From: Psychrobacillus sp. FSL K6-2836 | Lineage (GTDB): Bacteria; Bacillota; Bacilli; Bacillales_A; Planococcaceae | NCBI RefSeq assembly: GCF_038003085.1 | Contig: NZ_JBBOOM010000001.1 | Span: forward strand, 4,092,001-4,156,000 | DNA: 64,000 bases | Direction of reading: 5' to 3' | Shown: positions 1 through 8,001 of the stretch, in pieces | Position numbering within the stretch: position 1 is the first letter of the stretch | Layout of the letters: each line of letters starts with the position of its first letter | The notes under the pieces: model-generated | What the model saw: the letters and a program-made list of their open reading frames with translations, nothing else | What the model was told of the DNA's origin: nothing | Databases searched by the model: none | Position numbers and translations under genes: made by a program

Positions 1-43
1 TACGGGTATATTAAATTCATTGTGTATTACAAAAGAGATATAG

Positions 44-244
44 TTAACTTTTATCCAAAAGAAGAATTAGATAACTACCTGCACAAAGAAAAATTGCTAC
101 TTCAGTTAATAAAAACATTAAAAATTCAAGTGAAGTTAGTTTTCTGTCTCTTTTAGTCCTTTTAAAATGTCTATAGTAATAGATGGAACATACGAGTAGT
201 ATTATCGCAGATATTTGAAATATGTTCTCCACTAGACTAACCAA
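44..244 (-). CDS. small two-helix membrane protein
   Basis: Function not recognised. The 66-residue product has two hydrophobic stretches (about residues 8-22 and 42-63) separated by a basic loop (YYYRHFKRTKRDRKL), so it should sit in the membrane with the loop in the cytoplasm by the positive-inside rule. The start is a TTG preceded by AAGGAG at eight bases, which is the main reason to believe the gene is expressed. It stands alone; no partner gene lies next to it on this strand inside the window. Confidence 0.55.
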   Translation of the reverse strand: MVSLVENIFQISAIILLVCSIYYYRHFKRTKRDRKLTSLEFLMFLLTEVAIFLCAGSYLILLLDKS

Positions 245-481
245 AAAATCATCTCCTTAAAAATTGGGAATGAGCTGTTAAGATTTTATGTCTCTATTAA
301 AATAAACAGAAGTAGAAATTTTTGTCCGTAAACGATAAATTCATTTTCCCCTAAAAAAGTTTTTCCACTTTTCCTATATTCCAATTAATTCGAGCCCCTT
401 TCGTTTACTTTTTAATCGTTGTTCGATAGCATTTAAAAAGTAAGTATTTAAACGAGCATTTGTAGAAGGGAAGATAGATAG

Positions 482-1474
482 ATGAGATTAAGTGTATTAG
501 ATCAAGCGCCAATCACAATCGGAAATACAGCAGCAGGAGCATTAAAAAAAGCAGAAGAGCTGGCTATTTTAGCAGATGAGTTAGGTTATTATCGTATGTG
601 GATGGCGGAACATCATGGAACAGGTACTATTGCAAGTTCTGCTCCCGAAGTGATTGCTGCCCATTTAGCGGCGAAAACAAAGAATATCCGTATTGGGACC
701 GGTGGAGTAATGATGATGCATTATTCACCATTGAAACTTGCGGAAGTGTTTAAAACATTAAGTGCGTTTTCACCCGGTCGTATTGATTTTGGTGTTGGTC
801 GTGCTCCAGGGGGAGATAATTATGCAATGTATGCTCTTTCTGAGGGTCGTCAGCCGATGCTAAATAATATGTATGAAAAACTAACGACTACGCTACAATT
901 ACTGAACGATGAAGTGCCAGAAGATAGTATATATAACCGAACAATCGCCACTCCAGCGAATATTGTATTACCAGAAGCTTGGCTGCTCGGTTCCACTGGA
1001 AATAGTGCTATTCAAGCCGGTCGATTAGGAGTCGGCTATTCATTTGCTCAGTTTTTCCAAGGTGGGATGACGAGAGAAATTTTCGATACTTACCGAAGCA
1101 ACTTCAAGCCTTCTGCACTAATGGAGAAGCCAGAAATCAACGTAACGTATATGGTAACAGTTGCTGAAACAAAGGAAGAAGCAGAATATGAAGCACTTCC
1201 TCAAGATATTTCGAGACTCTCTTTAATGAGAGGTCAAATTCGCCAAACATTAACACCGGAAGAAGCGCAAAACTATCCTTTAACCGAAATGGACCGTATG
1301 ATGATTCAAGAAAACCGCAAAATTCATTTAGTTGGTACACCAAAAGAGGTAGCAACGATTTTGCAAGAAGAGCAGGCTCATTTTGGATTTGAGGAAGCGA
1401 TGATTTGTAGCATTCCACATTCCCAAGAAAAAAGGTTAAACGTTTACCGTTTACTCGCAAAAGAATTGATGTAA
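482..1474 (+). CDS. LLM-class flavin-dependent oxidoreductase (luciferase-like)
   Basis: A 330-residue single-domain TIM-barrel protein of the bacterial luciferase-like monooxygenase family. It opens with the family's LSVLDQAPI strand and carries MWMAEHHG (about 40-47) and the FGVGRAPGG region (about 103-111). Members use reduced flavin from a separate reductase to oxidise small organic substrates; the substrate cannot be read here. Length and domain match B. subtilis proteins of the YvbT/YceB type. The ribosome site (GAAGGGAAG) is modest. The gene is monocistronic. Its last 30 codons, stop and the left arm of the terminator are duplicated in tandem just downstream (1489-1596). Confidence 0.85.
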   Translation: MRLSVLDQAPITIGNTAAGALKKAEELAILADELGYYRMWMAEHHGTGTIASSAPEVIAAHLAAKTKNIRIGTGGVMMMHYSPLKLAEVFKTLSAFSPGRIDFGVGRAPGGDNYAMYALSEGRQPMLNNMYEKLTTTLQLLNDEVPEDSIYNRTIATPANIVLPEAWLLGSTGNSAIQAGRLGVGYSFAQFFQGGMTREIFDTYRSNFKPSALMEKPEINVTYMVTVAETKEEAEYEALPQDISRLSLMRGQIRQTLTPEEAQNYPLTEMDRMMIQENRKIHLVGTPKEVATILQEEQAHFGFEEAMICSIPHSQEKRLNVYRLLAKELM

Positions 1475-1596
1475 ATAAATGGACGCACTTTTGGATTTGA
1501 GGAAGCGATGATTTGTAGCATTCCACATTCACAAGAAAAAAGGTTAAGCGTTTACCGTTTACTCGCAAAAGAATTGATGTAAATAAATGGACGCAC
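1381..1596 (+). repeat. 108-bp direct tandem duplication of a gene 3' end
   Basis: Copy 1 spans 1381-1488 and copy 2 spans 1489-1596. They differ at two positions: TCC/TCA, which is synonymous, and AAC/AGC, which is Asn to Ser. Each copy holds the last 30 codons of the flavin oxidoreductase, the TAA stop and the left arm of its terminator (GGACGCAC). Only copy 2 is joined to the right terminator arm. The substitutions show that the duplication is old enough to have diverged and is not an assembly echo. Confidence 0.95.
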
Positions 1597-1619
1597 TTGT
1601 CATGGGTGCGTCTTTTTTT
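1590..1619 (+). terminator. rho-independent terminator of the flavin oxidoreductase
   Basis: A 7-bp stem GACGCAC/GTGCGTC with a 9-base loop is followed by seven T. A second copy of the left arm lies 108 bases upstream because of the tandem duplication, so two alternative hairpins are possible. Confidence 0.8.
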
Positions 1620-1637
1620 GTATCCATTTATTTCTAC

Positions 1638-1666
1638 TTGAAATAAGAACAAATGTTCGTTATGAT
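1638..1666 (+). promoter_or_regulatory. sigma-A promoter with LexA (SOS) box for the YolD gene
   Basis: TTGAAA (1638-1643), a 17-base spacer and TATGAT (1661-1666) form a near-consensus sigma-A promoter. The spacer contains AGAACAAATGTTCG (1646-1659), which fits the Bacillus LexA operator pattern GAAC-N4-GTTC. Bound LexA would cover the promoter and be released on DNA damage. Transcription would begin near 1673, downstream of the ATG at 1669, so translation must use a later start. Confidence 0.8.
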
Positions 1667-1692
1667 AAATGAAAAAGAAAGAACGTGATAGC

Positions 1693-2064
1693 ATGGCTAA
1701 CTTCGAGGAAGATTGGAACCAATTAGATTTATCCCAGTTACAGGATCGTGGATCAAAAAAATGGGTAGCGATGATGTTACCAGAGCATGTGAAAATGCTT
1801 CGTGAGTATAGTGAAGAGATAAAAAAAGAACCTCGCCCAGACTTAAATGAGTTTGACTATGAAGCTATTCAGGATCAAATCGTACTTGCAATGAAACGAA
1901 ATGTCGAAATCAAAATAAAACGGTGGAAAGAGGGAGAATTTATCTATAACCGCGGTACAATACAATGGATTGATTTGAGGAAACGAACAATCGAACTAGA
2001 AGACCCTTTTCGCTCATTTGAATTATATATTGATGAAATTGTAGACGTCAGCCTATTGGAATAG
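1693..2064 (+). CDS. YolD-like protein, SOS-controlled
   Basis: A 123-residue soluble protein of the YolD family, small proteins that usually accompany Y-family polymerases of the UvrX/YqjW type and are induced by DNA damage. The start at 1693 (MANFEED) is preferred to the ATG at 1669, which lies upstream of the likely transcription start. It is preceded by AAAGAACGTGAT, close to the ideal anti-16S sequence. The C-terminal half (GEFIYNRGTIQWID) has the beta-rich look of the family. Unusually, no polymerase gene is adjacent; the only Y-family polymerase here is at 56.7 kb. A terminator follows, so this is a single-gene SOS unit. Confidence 0.8.
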   Translation: MANFEEDWNQLDLSQLQDRGSKKWVAMMLPEHVKMLREYSEEIKKEPRPDLNEFDYEAIQDQIVLAMKRNVEIKIKRWKEGEFIYNRGTIQWIDLRKRTIELEDPFRSFELYIDEIVDVSLLE

Positions 2065-2075
2065 CAATTATCGAA

Positions 2076-2107
2076 AGCATCATCCTCTCAATGTGGATGA
2101 TGTTTTT
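2076..2107 (+). terminator. terminator after the YolD gene
   Basis: The stem CATCATCC/GGATGATG (2078-2085 with 2095-2102), a nine-base loop and a T5 tract sit a few bases after the stop codon. Confidence 0.85.
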
Positions 2108-2200
2108 ATGTATGAATTAAAAAAGAAGGATTTTAACAGGAAGATGTGGAAGATTATTCTAGAAGAATTGATTAGATAAAAAAATCGAAGGAGTATATGA

Positions 2201-2860
2201 ATGAAAAAGTACACTGTCATACTCGATCTCATATTCTATATGGCTCTACCGTTTGCAATCTGGACATATGGAAGGGAAAGTCTAGTGGATTACTGGGCGA
2301 TGCTTTTATCTACAGCACCTGGTTTTATTTATACGATCATAAATTTTATTAGAGATCGCCAGTTTAACATAACGGGCATTTTTATATTAGTAAGTCTACT
2401 TGTTGGGACAGTTGTTGATATACTGTCAGGAACTGCAGTGAGGATGCTATGGAACCAAGTATTCGTGGGAGTTGCATTTAGTGGAGTATTTTTAATATCG
2501 ATGCTTATTAAAAAGCCGCTACCCTTATACTTTATGATGGATATGGCATTTTTACAAGGATATCCGCGAGAAAGTAGTAGAATGATTTATTTCAAAAAAG
2601 AATTATTACGGTGGTTCCAACTACTTACATTAATTTTTGTACTGAGAGGAATTACTCTAGCACTATTAAAATCCTGGTTGCTAAACAAACATGGAGTAGA
2701 CGCATATGGCTCCATGCTTATATATTTAAGGGTTACTAGCTGGATATTCGGTGGAGTAATGATTATAGGGTATATTTTTATTGGAAACGAAATAAAAAAA
2801 GTAGTGAGTAAGCTGACAATTCCAAAGAAAGAGATAGAATTAGTGACAGAATCTAAATAA
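2201..2860 (+). CDS. VC0807-family membrane protein
   Basis: A 219-residue integral membrane protein with about six hydrophobic helices. It matches from memory the family named after Vibrio VC0807, whose members share the opening DLIFYMALPFAIWTYGR-like stretch and a TAPGFIYTI segment. The function of that family is unknown. A good ribosome site (GAAGGAG) precedes the ATG. The HAD hydrolase that follows starts 15 bases after the stop, so the two are probably co-transcribed. Confidence 0.65.
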   Translation: MKKYTVILDLIFYMALPFAIWTYGRESLVDYWAMLLSTAPGFIYTIINFIRDRQFNITGIFILVSLLVGTVVDILSGTAVRMLWNQVFVGVAFSGVFLISMLIKKPLPLYFMMDMAFLQGYPRESSRMIYFKKELLRWFQLLTLIFVLRGITLALLKSWLLNKHGVDAYGSMLIYLRVTSWIFGGVMIIGYIFIGNEIKKVVSKLTIPKKEIELVTESK

Positions 2861-2874
2861 AAGGGTGAATAATA

Positions 2875-3558
2875 ATGATAAAAGCAGTTCTGTTTGATTT
2901 GGATGGTACGCTACTCAATAGAGATGAGTCGTTAAAGATATTTGCCTACAAGCAATACGAGAGACTGTTTGATCTTATAGGTCATATTCCAAAAGAAACG
3001 TATATAACAAGGTTTATACAACTAGACAGTCGAGGGTATGTTTGGAAAGATAAAGTTTATCGACAATTAGTGGAGGAGTTTGGGATTACCAAAATTACTT
3101 CGGAAGAACTGCTTGATGATTATGTGAATGAATTTAAGCATTGTTGTGTCCCTTTCGATAATCTGTTGTCAATGCTAGAGGAATTAAAGAAAAGAAATAT
3201 GCTAATCGGAATGATTACAAATGGATACGGTCAATTTCAACTGGATAATATAAAGGCTTTAGGGATAGAAAATTATTTTCAAACCATTTTAGTTTCTGAA
3301 TGGGAGGATGTTAAAAAGCCAGATTCCCAAATATTTTTACGTGCTGCCCGTAAACTTGGAGTGCTGCCAAGCGAATGTGTTTTTATGGGTGACCATCCAG
3401 AAAATGATGTGCAAGGTGCTACAAATGTAGGGATGATAGGTATTTGGAAGAAAGATATTCAATGGACGGATGTTCAAGCTGAGTATGTAGTAGATGATTT
3501 AATGGAAATTCCAGCTATTATCGATGAGTTGGCGAAAAGAGGTATAGAAATTCATTGA
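2875..3558 (+). CDS. HAD-IA family phosphatase
   Basis: A 227-residue haloacid-dehalogenase hydrolase. Motif I is FDLDGT (nucleophile Asp8, acid Asp10), motif II is MITNGYG, the motif III lysine lies in KKPDSQIF and motif IV is MGDHPENDVQGA. The helical cap between motifs I and II marks subfamily IA, which dephosphorylates small phospho-metabolites; the substrate is not readable. It overlaps the next gene by four bases (TTGA), pointing to translational coupling. Confidence 0.85.
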   Translation: MIKAVLFDLDGTLLNRDESLKIFAYKQYERLFDLIGHIPKETYITRFIQLDSRGYVWKDKVYRQLVEEFGITKITSEELLDDYVNEFKHCCVPFDNLLSMLEELKKRNMLIGMITNGYGQFQLDNIKALGIENYFQTILVSEWEDVKKPDSQIFLRAARKLGVLPSECVFMGDHPENDVQGATNVGMIGIWKKDIQWTDVQAEYVVDDLMEIPAIIDELAKRGIEIH

Positions 3559-3986
3559 GTCCTAGCGAATTAATAGAATTGATGATTGTGGGAGGAGTTT
3601 TACTCGTTATATTATTTTTTTCTTTACTTTTGAAAGGAAAATGGAGAAAAATAATTCAAGGATTAGCTGTTGTCTATCTAGTGGCTTTTGGGATCTTTTA
3701 TGCAGTGCGTCCATCCTGGATTGATTTGCAAATTGAAAACAAAATTGGTTACCTAGACCTGTATTTGAAAGAACAGTATCCAGAGGAAACGTGGGAATTC
3801 AGTCCAGTACCTCACCGAGAGGATGGCTATAAACATATGAATCCATATCATATTGGAGTAAAATTTGAAACTGAACCAGAAGTGGAATACAAATATTTTG
3901 TTATTAATAAAGATGAGATTATTCAAACTGGCTATTCAGGCGGAAATGAATCACAAATTGATCTATCTCATTTGGAAGAAGAATAA
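3555..3986 (+). CDS. hypothetical protein with N-terminal membrane helices
   Basis: Not recognised. The 143-residue product has one or two hydrophobic segments (about residues 7-27 and 34-50) followed by an acidic, polar domain rich in aromatic residues that would lie outside the cytoplasm. The TTG start overlaps the stop of the HAD gene, with AGAGG about twelve bases upstream; an alternative ATG at 3582 would drop nine residues. The layout resembles small Bacillus proteins that anchor an extracellular C-terminal domain, but no family is claimed. Confidence 0.6.
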   Translation: MSPSELIELMIVGGVLLVILFFSLLLKGKWRKIIQGLAVVYLVAFGIFYAVRPSWIDLQIENKIGYLDLYLKEQYPEETWEFSPVPHREDGYKHMNPYHIGVKFETEPEVEYKYFVINKDEIIQTGYSGGNESQIDLSHLEEE

Positions 3987-4015
3987 ATACCTTGGAATTT
4001 TGGGAGGGATAACAA

Positions 4016-4768
4016 ATGAAATTGGGGATTCCAATAGCAATAGGAAATACAGCAAAAATATACCTTTATGAAAACAAGATTGTCAAAATATTTAAGGACG
4101 ATTTGCCAGATACGGAATCGTCATATGAAGCAAATAAACAAAAAATTGCATATTCGAGTGGACTTTCCGTCCCAAAAGTATTGGATGTCACGAAGATAGA
4201 TGGGAAACAAGCTATCATAATGGAATATATTAAGGGAAGAACATTAGGTGATCTATTAACTGAAAATCTGGAACAAACAGAGTACTACATGAATATTTCC
4301 ATTGATGTACAACGAAAAATCCATATGGTTGGTGTAGATTCACTTGAACCAATGACTGAGAAATTACGTCGTCAAATTAAATCGGCCCCTAATTTAGATG
4401 AAAGATATAAGTCTATATTAATACAGAAATTAGAAGCGATGACCTTTGAAAATAAGCTATGTCATGGTGATTTCCATTTATATAATTTGATAATGTCTGA
4501 TAACAAAGTGATAATTATAGATTGGGTTGATGCTAGCGTAGGTGATATACGTGCCGACATATATCGGACGTACTTATTGTATTCACAGTTTTCAGTGGAA
4601 TTAGCTGAAATGTATTTGCGACTCTATTGTGAGAAAAGTGGATTGTCGAAATACGAAGTTCTTCAGTGGGCTCCTATCATTGCTGGAGCAAGATTATCTG
4701 AAAATGTTTCATCTGAAAAAACGGCACGCCTTATGGATATAATAGATCATTACTGCCCATTACAGTAA
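4016..4768 (+). CDS. aminoglycoside phosphotransferase-like kinase
   Basis: A 250-residue protein kinase-like fold enzyme of the APH/choline kinase superfamily. The catalytic loop LCHGDFHLYN (about 148-157) carries the base Asp and the metal-binding Asn, and IIIDWVD (about 166-172) is the DFG-equivalent. MEYIKGRTLGD is the hinge region. Family members phosphorylate hydroxyl groups of antibiotics, sugars or choline. The small size and lack of a resistance context argue against calling this a resistance gene. It starts 30 bases after the preceding gene with GGGAGGG upstream, and a terminator follows. Confidence 0.8.
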   Translation: MKLGIPIAIGNTAKIYLYENKIVKIFKDDLPDTESSYEANKQKIAYSSGLSVPKVLDVTKIDGKQAIIMEYIKGRTLGDLLTENLEQTEYYMNISIDVQRKIHMVGVDSLEPMTEKLRRQIKSAPNLDERYKSILIQKLEAMTFENKLCHGDFHLYNLIMSDNKVIIIDWVDASVGDIRADIYRTYLLYSQFSVELAEMYLRLYCEKSGLSKYEVLQWAPIIAGARLSENVSSEKTARLMDIIDHYCPLQ

Positions 4769-4831
4769 TTGATATCACAGGATAAGAATCCATTTCGATT
4801 ATATTTTATTCAAAATTAGATTTCTTTTTAC

Positions 4832-4859
4832 ACATTCTTTATTTCAAGAATGTTTTTTT
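4832..4859 (+). terminator. terminator after the kinase gene
   Basis: The stem ACATTCTT/AAGAATGT with a short loop is followed by seven T, in the gap between convergent genes. Confidence 0.85.
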
Positions 4860-4960
4860 CATAGAATAAGAAAGTATATAAAATGTCACGTGATCAAAGG
4901 GGTTATGGTATTTTAAATGCAAACATTATTAGGATAATAATAGACCTTTATAAAAAGATT

Positions 4961-5734
4961 TTAAATTATCCCGAACTTTTTTAATGCAAAGTCGATTCCG
5001 TCTTCACTTGACTTCTTAGTAACGAAATCTGCAACTTCCTTTAAGTTTTCATTTCCATTCCCCATAGCTATTCCAAGTCCCACCAATTCCAACATGTCTA
5101 TATCATTTTCTCCATCACCAAATGCAATAGCCTCGGATTTATCGATGTCGAAATACTGTAAAACTTTTAGTATGGCCAAAGATTTAGAAACCTCTTCTTG
5201 TAACACATTCAACACAAAAGGATGCCATCTCTTAAATGTTAGATGAGGAAATTTTTGAATATATTTCTCAACCGTTTTGTCATTTGCATACAAACACATT
5301 AAGTACACCTCTTGGTTATAGATCAAGTGATCGATAGTAGGGTATTCATTCAATGATAAAGTTTCCTTCAATGCTTTTAATGTTTCTGGATCTTTTACAC
5401 CGTTCATGCTAAATTCTTCAGTGAAAAAAGATAGATCCTGATTTGCTATGGACGCAAATTCCAATACTTCTTGTATGTTTTTATTGTCCATTGGGACTTT
5501 ATGAATAATCGTTTGGTCGTGCTTCACATATGCCCCATTTGCTGTAATGAATGTGTCTATTCCTAATTCATTTATTTCCTTACACATGGATAACGGTCTT
5601 CCAGTTGCGGCTACAACTCTTAGACCTTTGTTTTTTAATGCTTTTATTGCTTCTTTCGTCTTAATTGAAATGCTACCATCTTTATCATGCGTAATAGTTC
5701 CATCTATATCGAAAAATACAATTTTATAGTCCAT
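4961..5734 (-). CDS. Cof-type HAD-IIB phosphatase
   Basis: A 257-residue haloacid-dehalogenase hydrolase of the Cof/IIB subfamily. Motif I FFDIDGTI places the nucleophile at Asp9 and the acid at Asp11. AATGRPLSM is motif II and AFGDGENDIDML is motif IV near residue 205. The cap domain lies between motifs II and III, as in Cof, YbiV and B. subtilis YkrA/YwtE, which act on sugar phosphates, pyridoxal phosphate or flavin precursors. AGAGGGGA precedes the ATG. The gene stands alone, convergent with the kinase to its left. Confidence 0.88.
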   Translation of the reverse strand: MDYKIVFFDIDGTITHDKDGSISIKTKEAIKALKNKGLRVVAATGRPLSMCKEINELGIDTFITANGAYVKHDQTIIHKVPMDNKNIQEVLEFASIANQDLSFFTEEFSMNGVKDPETLKALKETLSLNEYPTIDHLIYNQEVYLMCLYANDKTVEKYIQKFPHLTFKRWHPFVLNVLQEEVSKSLAILKVLQYFDIDKSEAIAFGDGENDIDMLELVGLGIAMGNGNENLKEVADFVTKKSSEDGIDFALKKFGII

Positions 5735-6029
5735 AAAAATCCCCTCTTAAAAAGTCAAATATAGAAAGGTAAGTAACCTAAAAAATAAAAGACTAATGTC
5801 TAAATACAAATATTACCACACTCTTATAATATAAACTTGAAGATATAATCACGCAACATTCAAAAAAGAATAAAATGCAAAAATAAATGATGCAAAACTT
5901 TAATATTGTATTAACGCAGGTTAGCTAGTTGATCTAGAAGGAATATTAGCCCAACTTCTAGAATACATAGGACAAGAACGACGTTTGGGAGATTACCTAC
6001 TTTGAAAACATATGTTAGGGGAGAATTAT

Positions 6030-6497
6030 TTGCAAACATTTCATCATTTAGCAAGAGGCATCTTTATAAAAGATAAAAAAGTGTTACTGGCCAAAGCTGC
6101 AGGATATACCAATACATTTTTGCCAGGTGGTCACATTGAATTTGGTGAAAGTGCTAAAGAAGCACTGGTAAGAGAAATCGAAGAAGAATTAAGTATTGCA
6201 AGTACAGTGGTAAATTTCATTGGCTTAGTGGAACATAAATGGGAAAAGAAAGGCATCTTAAATTGCGAAATAAATCAAATATTTGAGGTTAAAAGTGAGG
6301 AATTAAAGACAAGCGATAACCCAAAATCTAGTGAAGCCCATCTAGAGTTCTTTTGGTGTGATGCAGACGACTTGGAGACTAAAAACTTGCAGCCTTCCCC
6401 ATTTAGGAGTCTAATAAAAAATTACTTAAACGGAAATAAGAGTGTTTGGTGGGAGAGCACGTTAAACGCGGAAGTAGACGATTCAAATAGAAATTGA
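6030..6497 (+). CDS. Nudix hydrolase
   Basis: A 155-residue Nudix protein. The signature is GGHIEFGESAKEALVREIEE continuing into ELSI, a complete GX5EX7REUXEEXGU box apart from the penultimate glycine. It would cleave a nucleoside diphosphate linked to another group; substrate unknown. The TTG at 6030 is chosen because AGGGGAG lies six bases upstream and the protein then opens with QTFHHLARGIFIKD, as Nudix proteins of this type do. The in-frame ATG at 6012 has no ribosome site. In front lies a 26-codon open stretch (5925-6005) that may be a decayed gene end. Confidence 0.82.
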   Translation: MQTFHHLARGIFIKDKKVLLAKAAGYTNTFLPGGHIEFGESAKEALVREIEEELSIASTVVNFIGLVEHKWEKKGILNCEINQIFEVKSEELKTSDNPKSSEAHLEFFWCDADDLETKNLQPSPFRSLIKNYLNGNKSVWWESTLNAEVDDSNRN

Positions 6498-6560
6498 GAT
6501 CGATTTGAAGGAGAATGTTTGCTCTTCAGATGAGGTATTTTCAACAAAGGAGAATAAGGA

Positions 6561-7190
6561 ATGCATCAGAGAAAGCATATAAAGTATTTTCATTATGGAT
6601 GGGATATAAATGATTATAGTGAGATTTTAAATTTCGCTAGCAAACAACGGAAGCAAGTAAAAATGGTAAGTTACGGTTGTAATTTAGACTATGAATTAAT
6701 TCATAATCTAATAAAAAAGTATTTAGTGCCAAAAGTTGAAAGGGAAAATGGAGCATTTATAGAAATAAGTTTTGACTTTTATGATGCAAATCTTGATAAT
6801 CAGGCATTAAGTGACTATTTTTTTAAAGTTTTCAACGTAGGCGAAAATAGATTTTTGGAATTTGAAAAGGACTTACACCAGCTTGCAGGTAAGCATATTC
6901 GGTGTCACTACAACATAAGAGGGCATTTCGAAGTACAGTTAAATGGCAAACAGTATTCAACACTTGTTTATAAAGCATTGGATTGTTCAGCAATTTATCG
7001 TGAGGCAATAGACGGCCGATATATATTTTTTATCGATACAGAATCAGAGGATAACGAAGAGATTAGGTCTAAAATGCATTTATTACCCCCAAATTTACAA
7101 TCGCTCCATCTACCAGTAAATTTCTCAGAAATACAGAAGGAAGTATATGTAAAAGATTGGATTCGCAGTATAATGGCTTACCATATTTAG
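6561..7190 (+). CDS. hypothetical protein
   Basis: Not recognised. A 209-residue soluble protein with no signal peptide or membrane helix, fairly rich in aromatic and charged residues. The segment KHIRCHYNIRGHFEVQLNGK near the middle has alternating hydrophobic residues, suggesting beta strands. AAGGAG and AAGGA sites stand before the ATG. It lies 63 bases after the Nudix gene and 37 bases before the SMI1/KNR4 gene on the same strand, so the three may share a transcript. SMI1 proteins are often immunity or partner proteins, but nothing in this protein suggests a toxin. Confidence 0.55.
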   Translation: MHQRKHIKYFHYGWDINDYSEILNFASKQRKQVKMVSYGCNLDYELIHNLIKKYLVPKVERENGAFIEISFDFYDANLDNQALSDYFFKVFNVGENRFLEFEKDLHQLAGKHIRCHYNIRGHFEVQLNGKQYSTLVYKALDCSAIYREAIDGRYIFFIDTESEDNEEIRSKMHLLPPNLQSLHLPVNFSEIQKEVYVKDWIRSIMAYHI

Positions 7191-7227
7191 TTATTTAACA
7201 AATAAAGGAATGAGGATAAATAATAAG

Positions 7228-7665
7228 ATGAAGTGGAGAAATTACATAGAGTCTATATCGAAAGAATATCTTTTTAAAGCGCCGGCAACCAATACGAATA
7301 TAACTCTTATAAAGAAAGAGTTAAACGTTGAATTACCTGAGAAGTTACTAGAATTACTGCGTGAAACAAATGGAATATTTGATAAGTATGAATGTCCCCT
7401 AATCTGGTCTGCTGAACAGATAGTGGAAGATAACTTGTTTTTTAGAAATTTTGATGACTACAAAGATATTTATATGCCTTTCGATCATTTACTATTTTTT
7501 TCAGATGCAGGTAATGGAGATTTATTCGGTTATAGAGTATTAAATGGGAGAATTCGAGACGATGAAATTTATGCGTGGAATCATGAAGATGATAGTAGAA
7601 CATGGATTTCCTCTTCGATAGAAAGCTTTGTGAAAGGGTGGATTACTGGCGAAATTACTATTTAA
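7228..7665 (+). CDS. SMI1/KNR4 family protein
   Basis: A 145-residue protein of the SMI1/KNR4/SUKH superfamily. The features are the opening W-YI segment, ELNVELPEKLLELLRETNG (the helix-turn core of the fold), LLFFSDAGNGDLFGY and the C-terminal DSRTWISSSIESFVKGWI. Members serve as immunity proteins in polymorphic toxin systems or as housekeeping scaffolds; no toxin gene is seen beside it. The ATG at 7228 follows GAGGA at a workable distance, while the ATG at 7210 has the purine run directly abutting it. No transcription partner is certain. Confidence 0.7.
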   Translation: MKWRNYIESISKEYLFKAPATNTNITLIKKELNVELPEKLLELLRETNGIFDKYECPLIWSAEQIVEDNLFFRNFDDYKDIYMPFDHLLFFSDAGNGDLFGYRVLNGRIRDDEIYAWNHEDDSRTWISSSIESFVKGWITGEITI

Positions 7666-8001
7666 TAGAACCAAGGCCGCATTTGTAAATCTGAATCATT
7701 TTATGAAATTCTTGTGTTATCAATTGTATTTTATATGAGTAAAGTTTCGTGACATATGCACTCATAGCAATTTGGGAGGTAAAGATGGAAAATTGCCCGT
7801 CTTGTAATTATATATAAACTACAGAAATCAAGCGCTAGCCTTATTTAAGGTTAGCGCTTGATTTGTATAGTATAGTTAGATTGATTCAGAAACAAGGACC
7901 ATTCAAGCATGAATATTATTTGACACTCGTGCAGTTTGCCAACTAACTGTATGATTTAGGGATATCTTCTGTAGAATTAGTTTCTTAAAAAAACTAGTCC
8001 A
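7666..8001. other. 336-bp gap with a long hairpin and a mini-ORF
   Basis: Between convergent genes. GGAGG (7775-7779) precedes an ATG at 7785 that opens only ten codons, encoding MENCPSCNYI and ending at 7817; its CPSC pair looks like the start of a zinc-ribbon protein cut short. It is followed by a 16-bp hairpin (7827-7862). Nothing else is recognised. Confidence 0.5.
7827..7866. terminator. strong hairpin between convergent genes
   Basis: A 16-bp stem (7827-7842 with 7847-7862) with one G-T pair and a four-base loop. Short T runs on both sides suggest bidirectional termination for the SMI1-like gene and the chemoreceptor, although neither T tract is strong. Confidence 0.6.

Noticed and set aside
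1137-1694. 185-residue antisense ORF with an internal repeat
   Set aside because: It is the shadow of the oxidoreductase gene and of its tandem duplication; the repeated peptide simply mirrors the 108-bp repeat.
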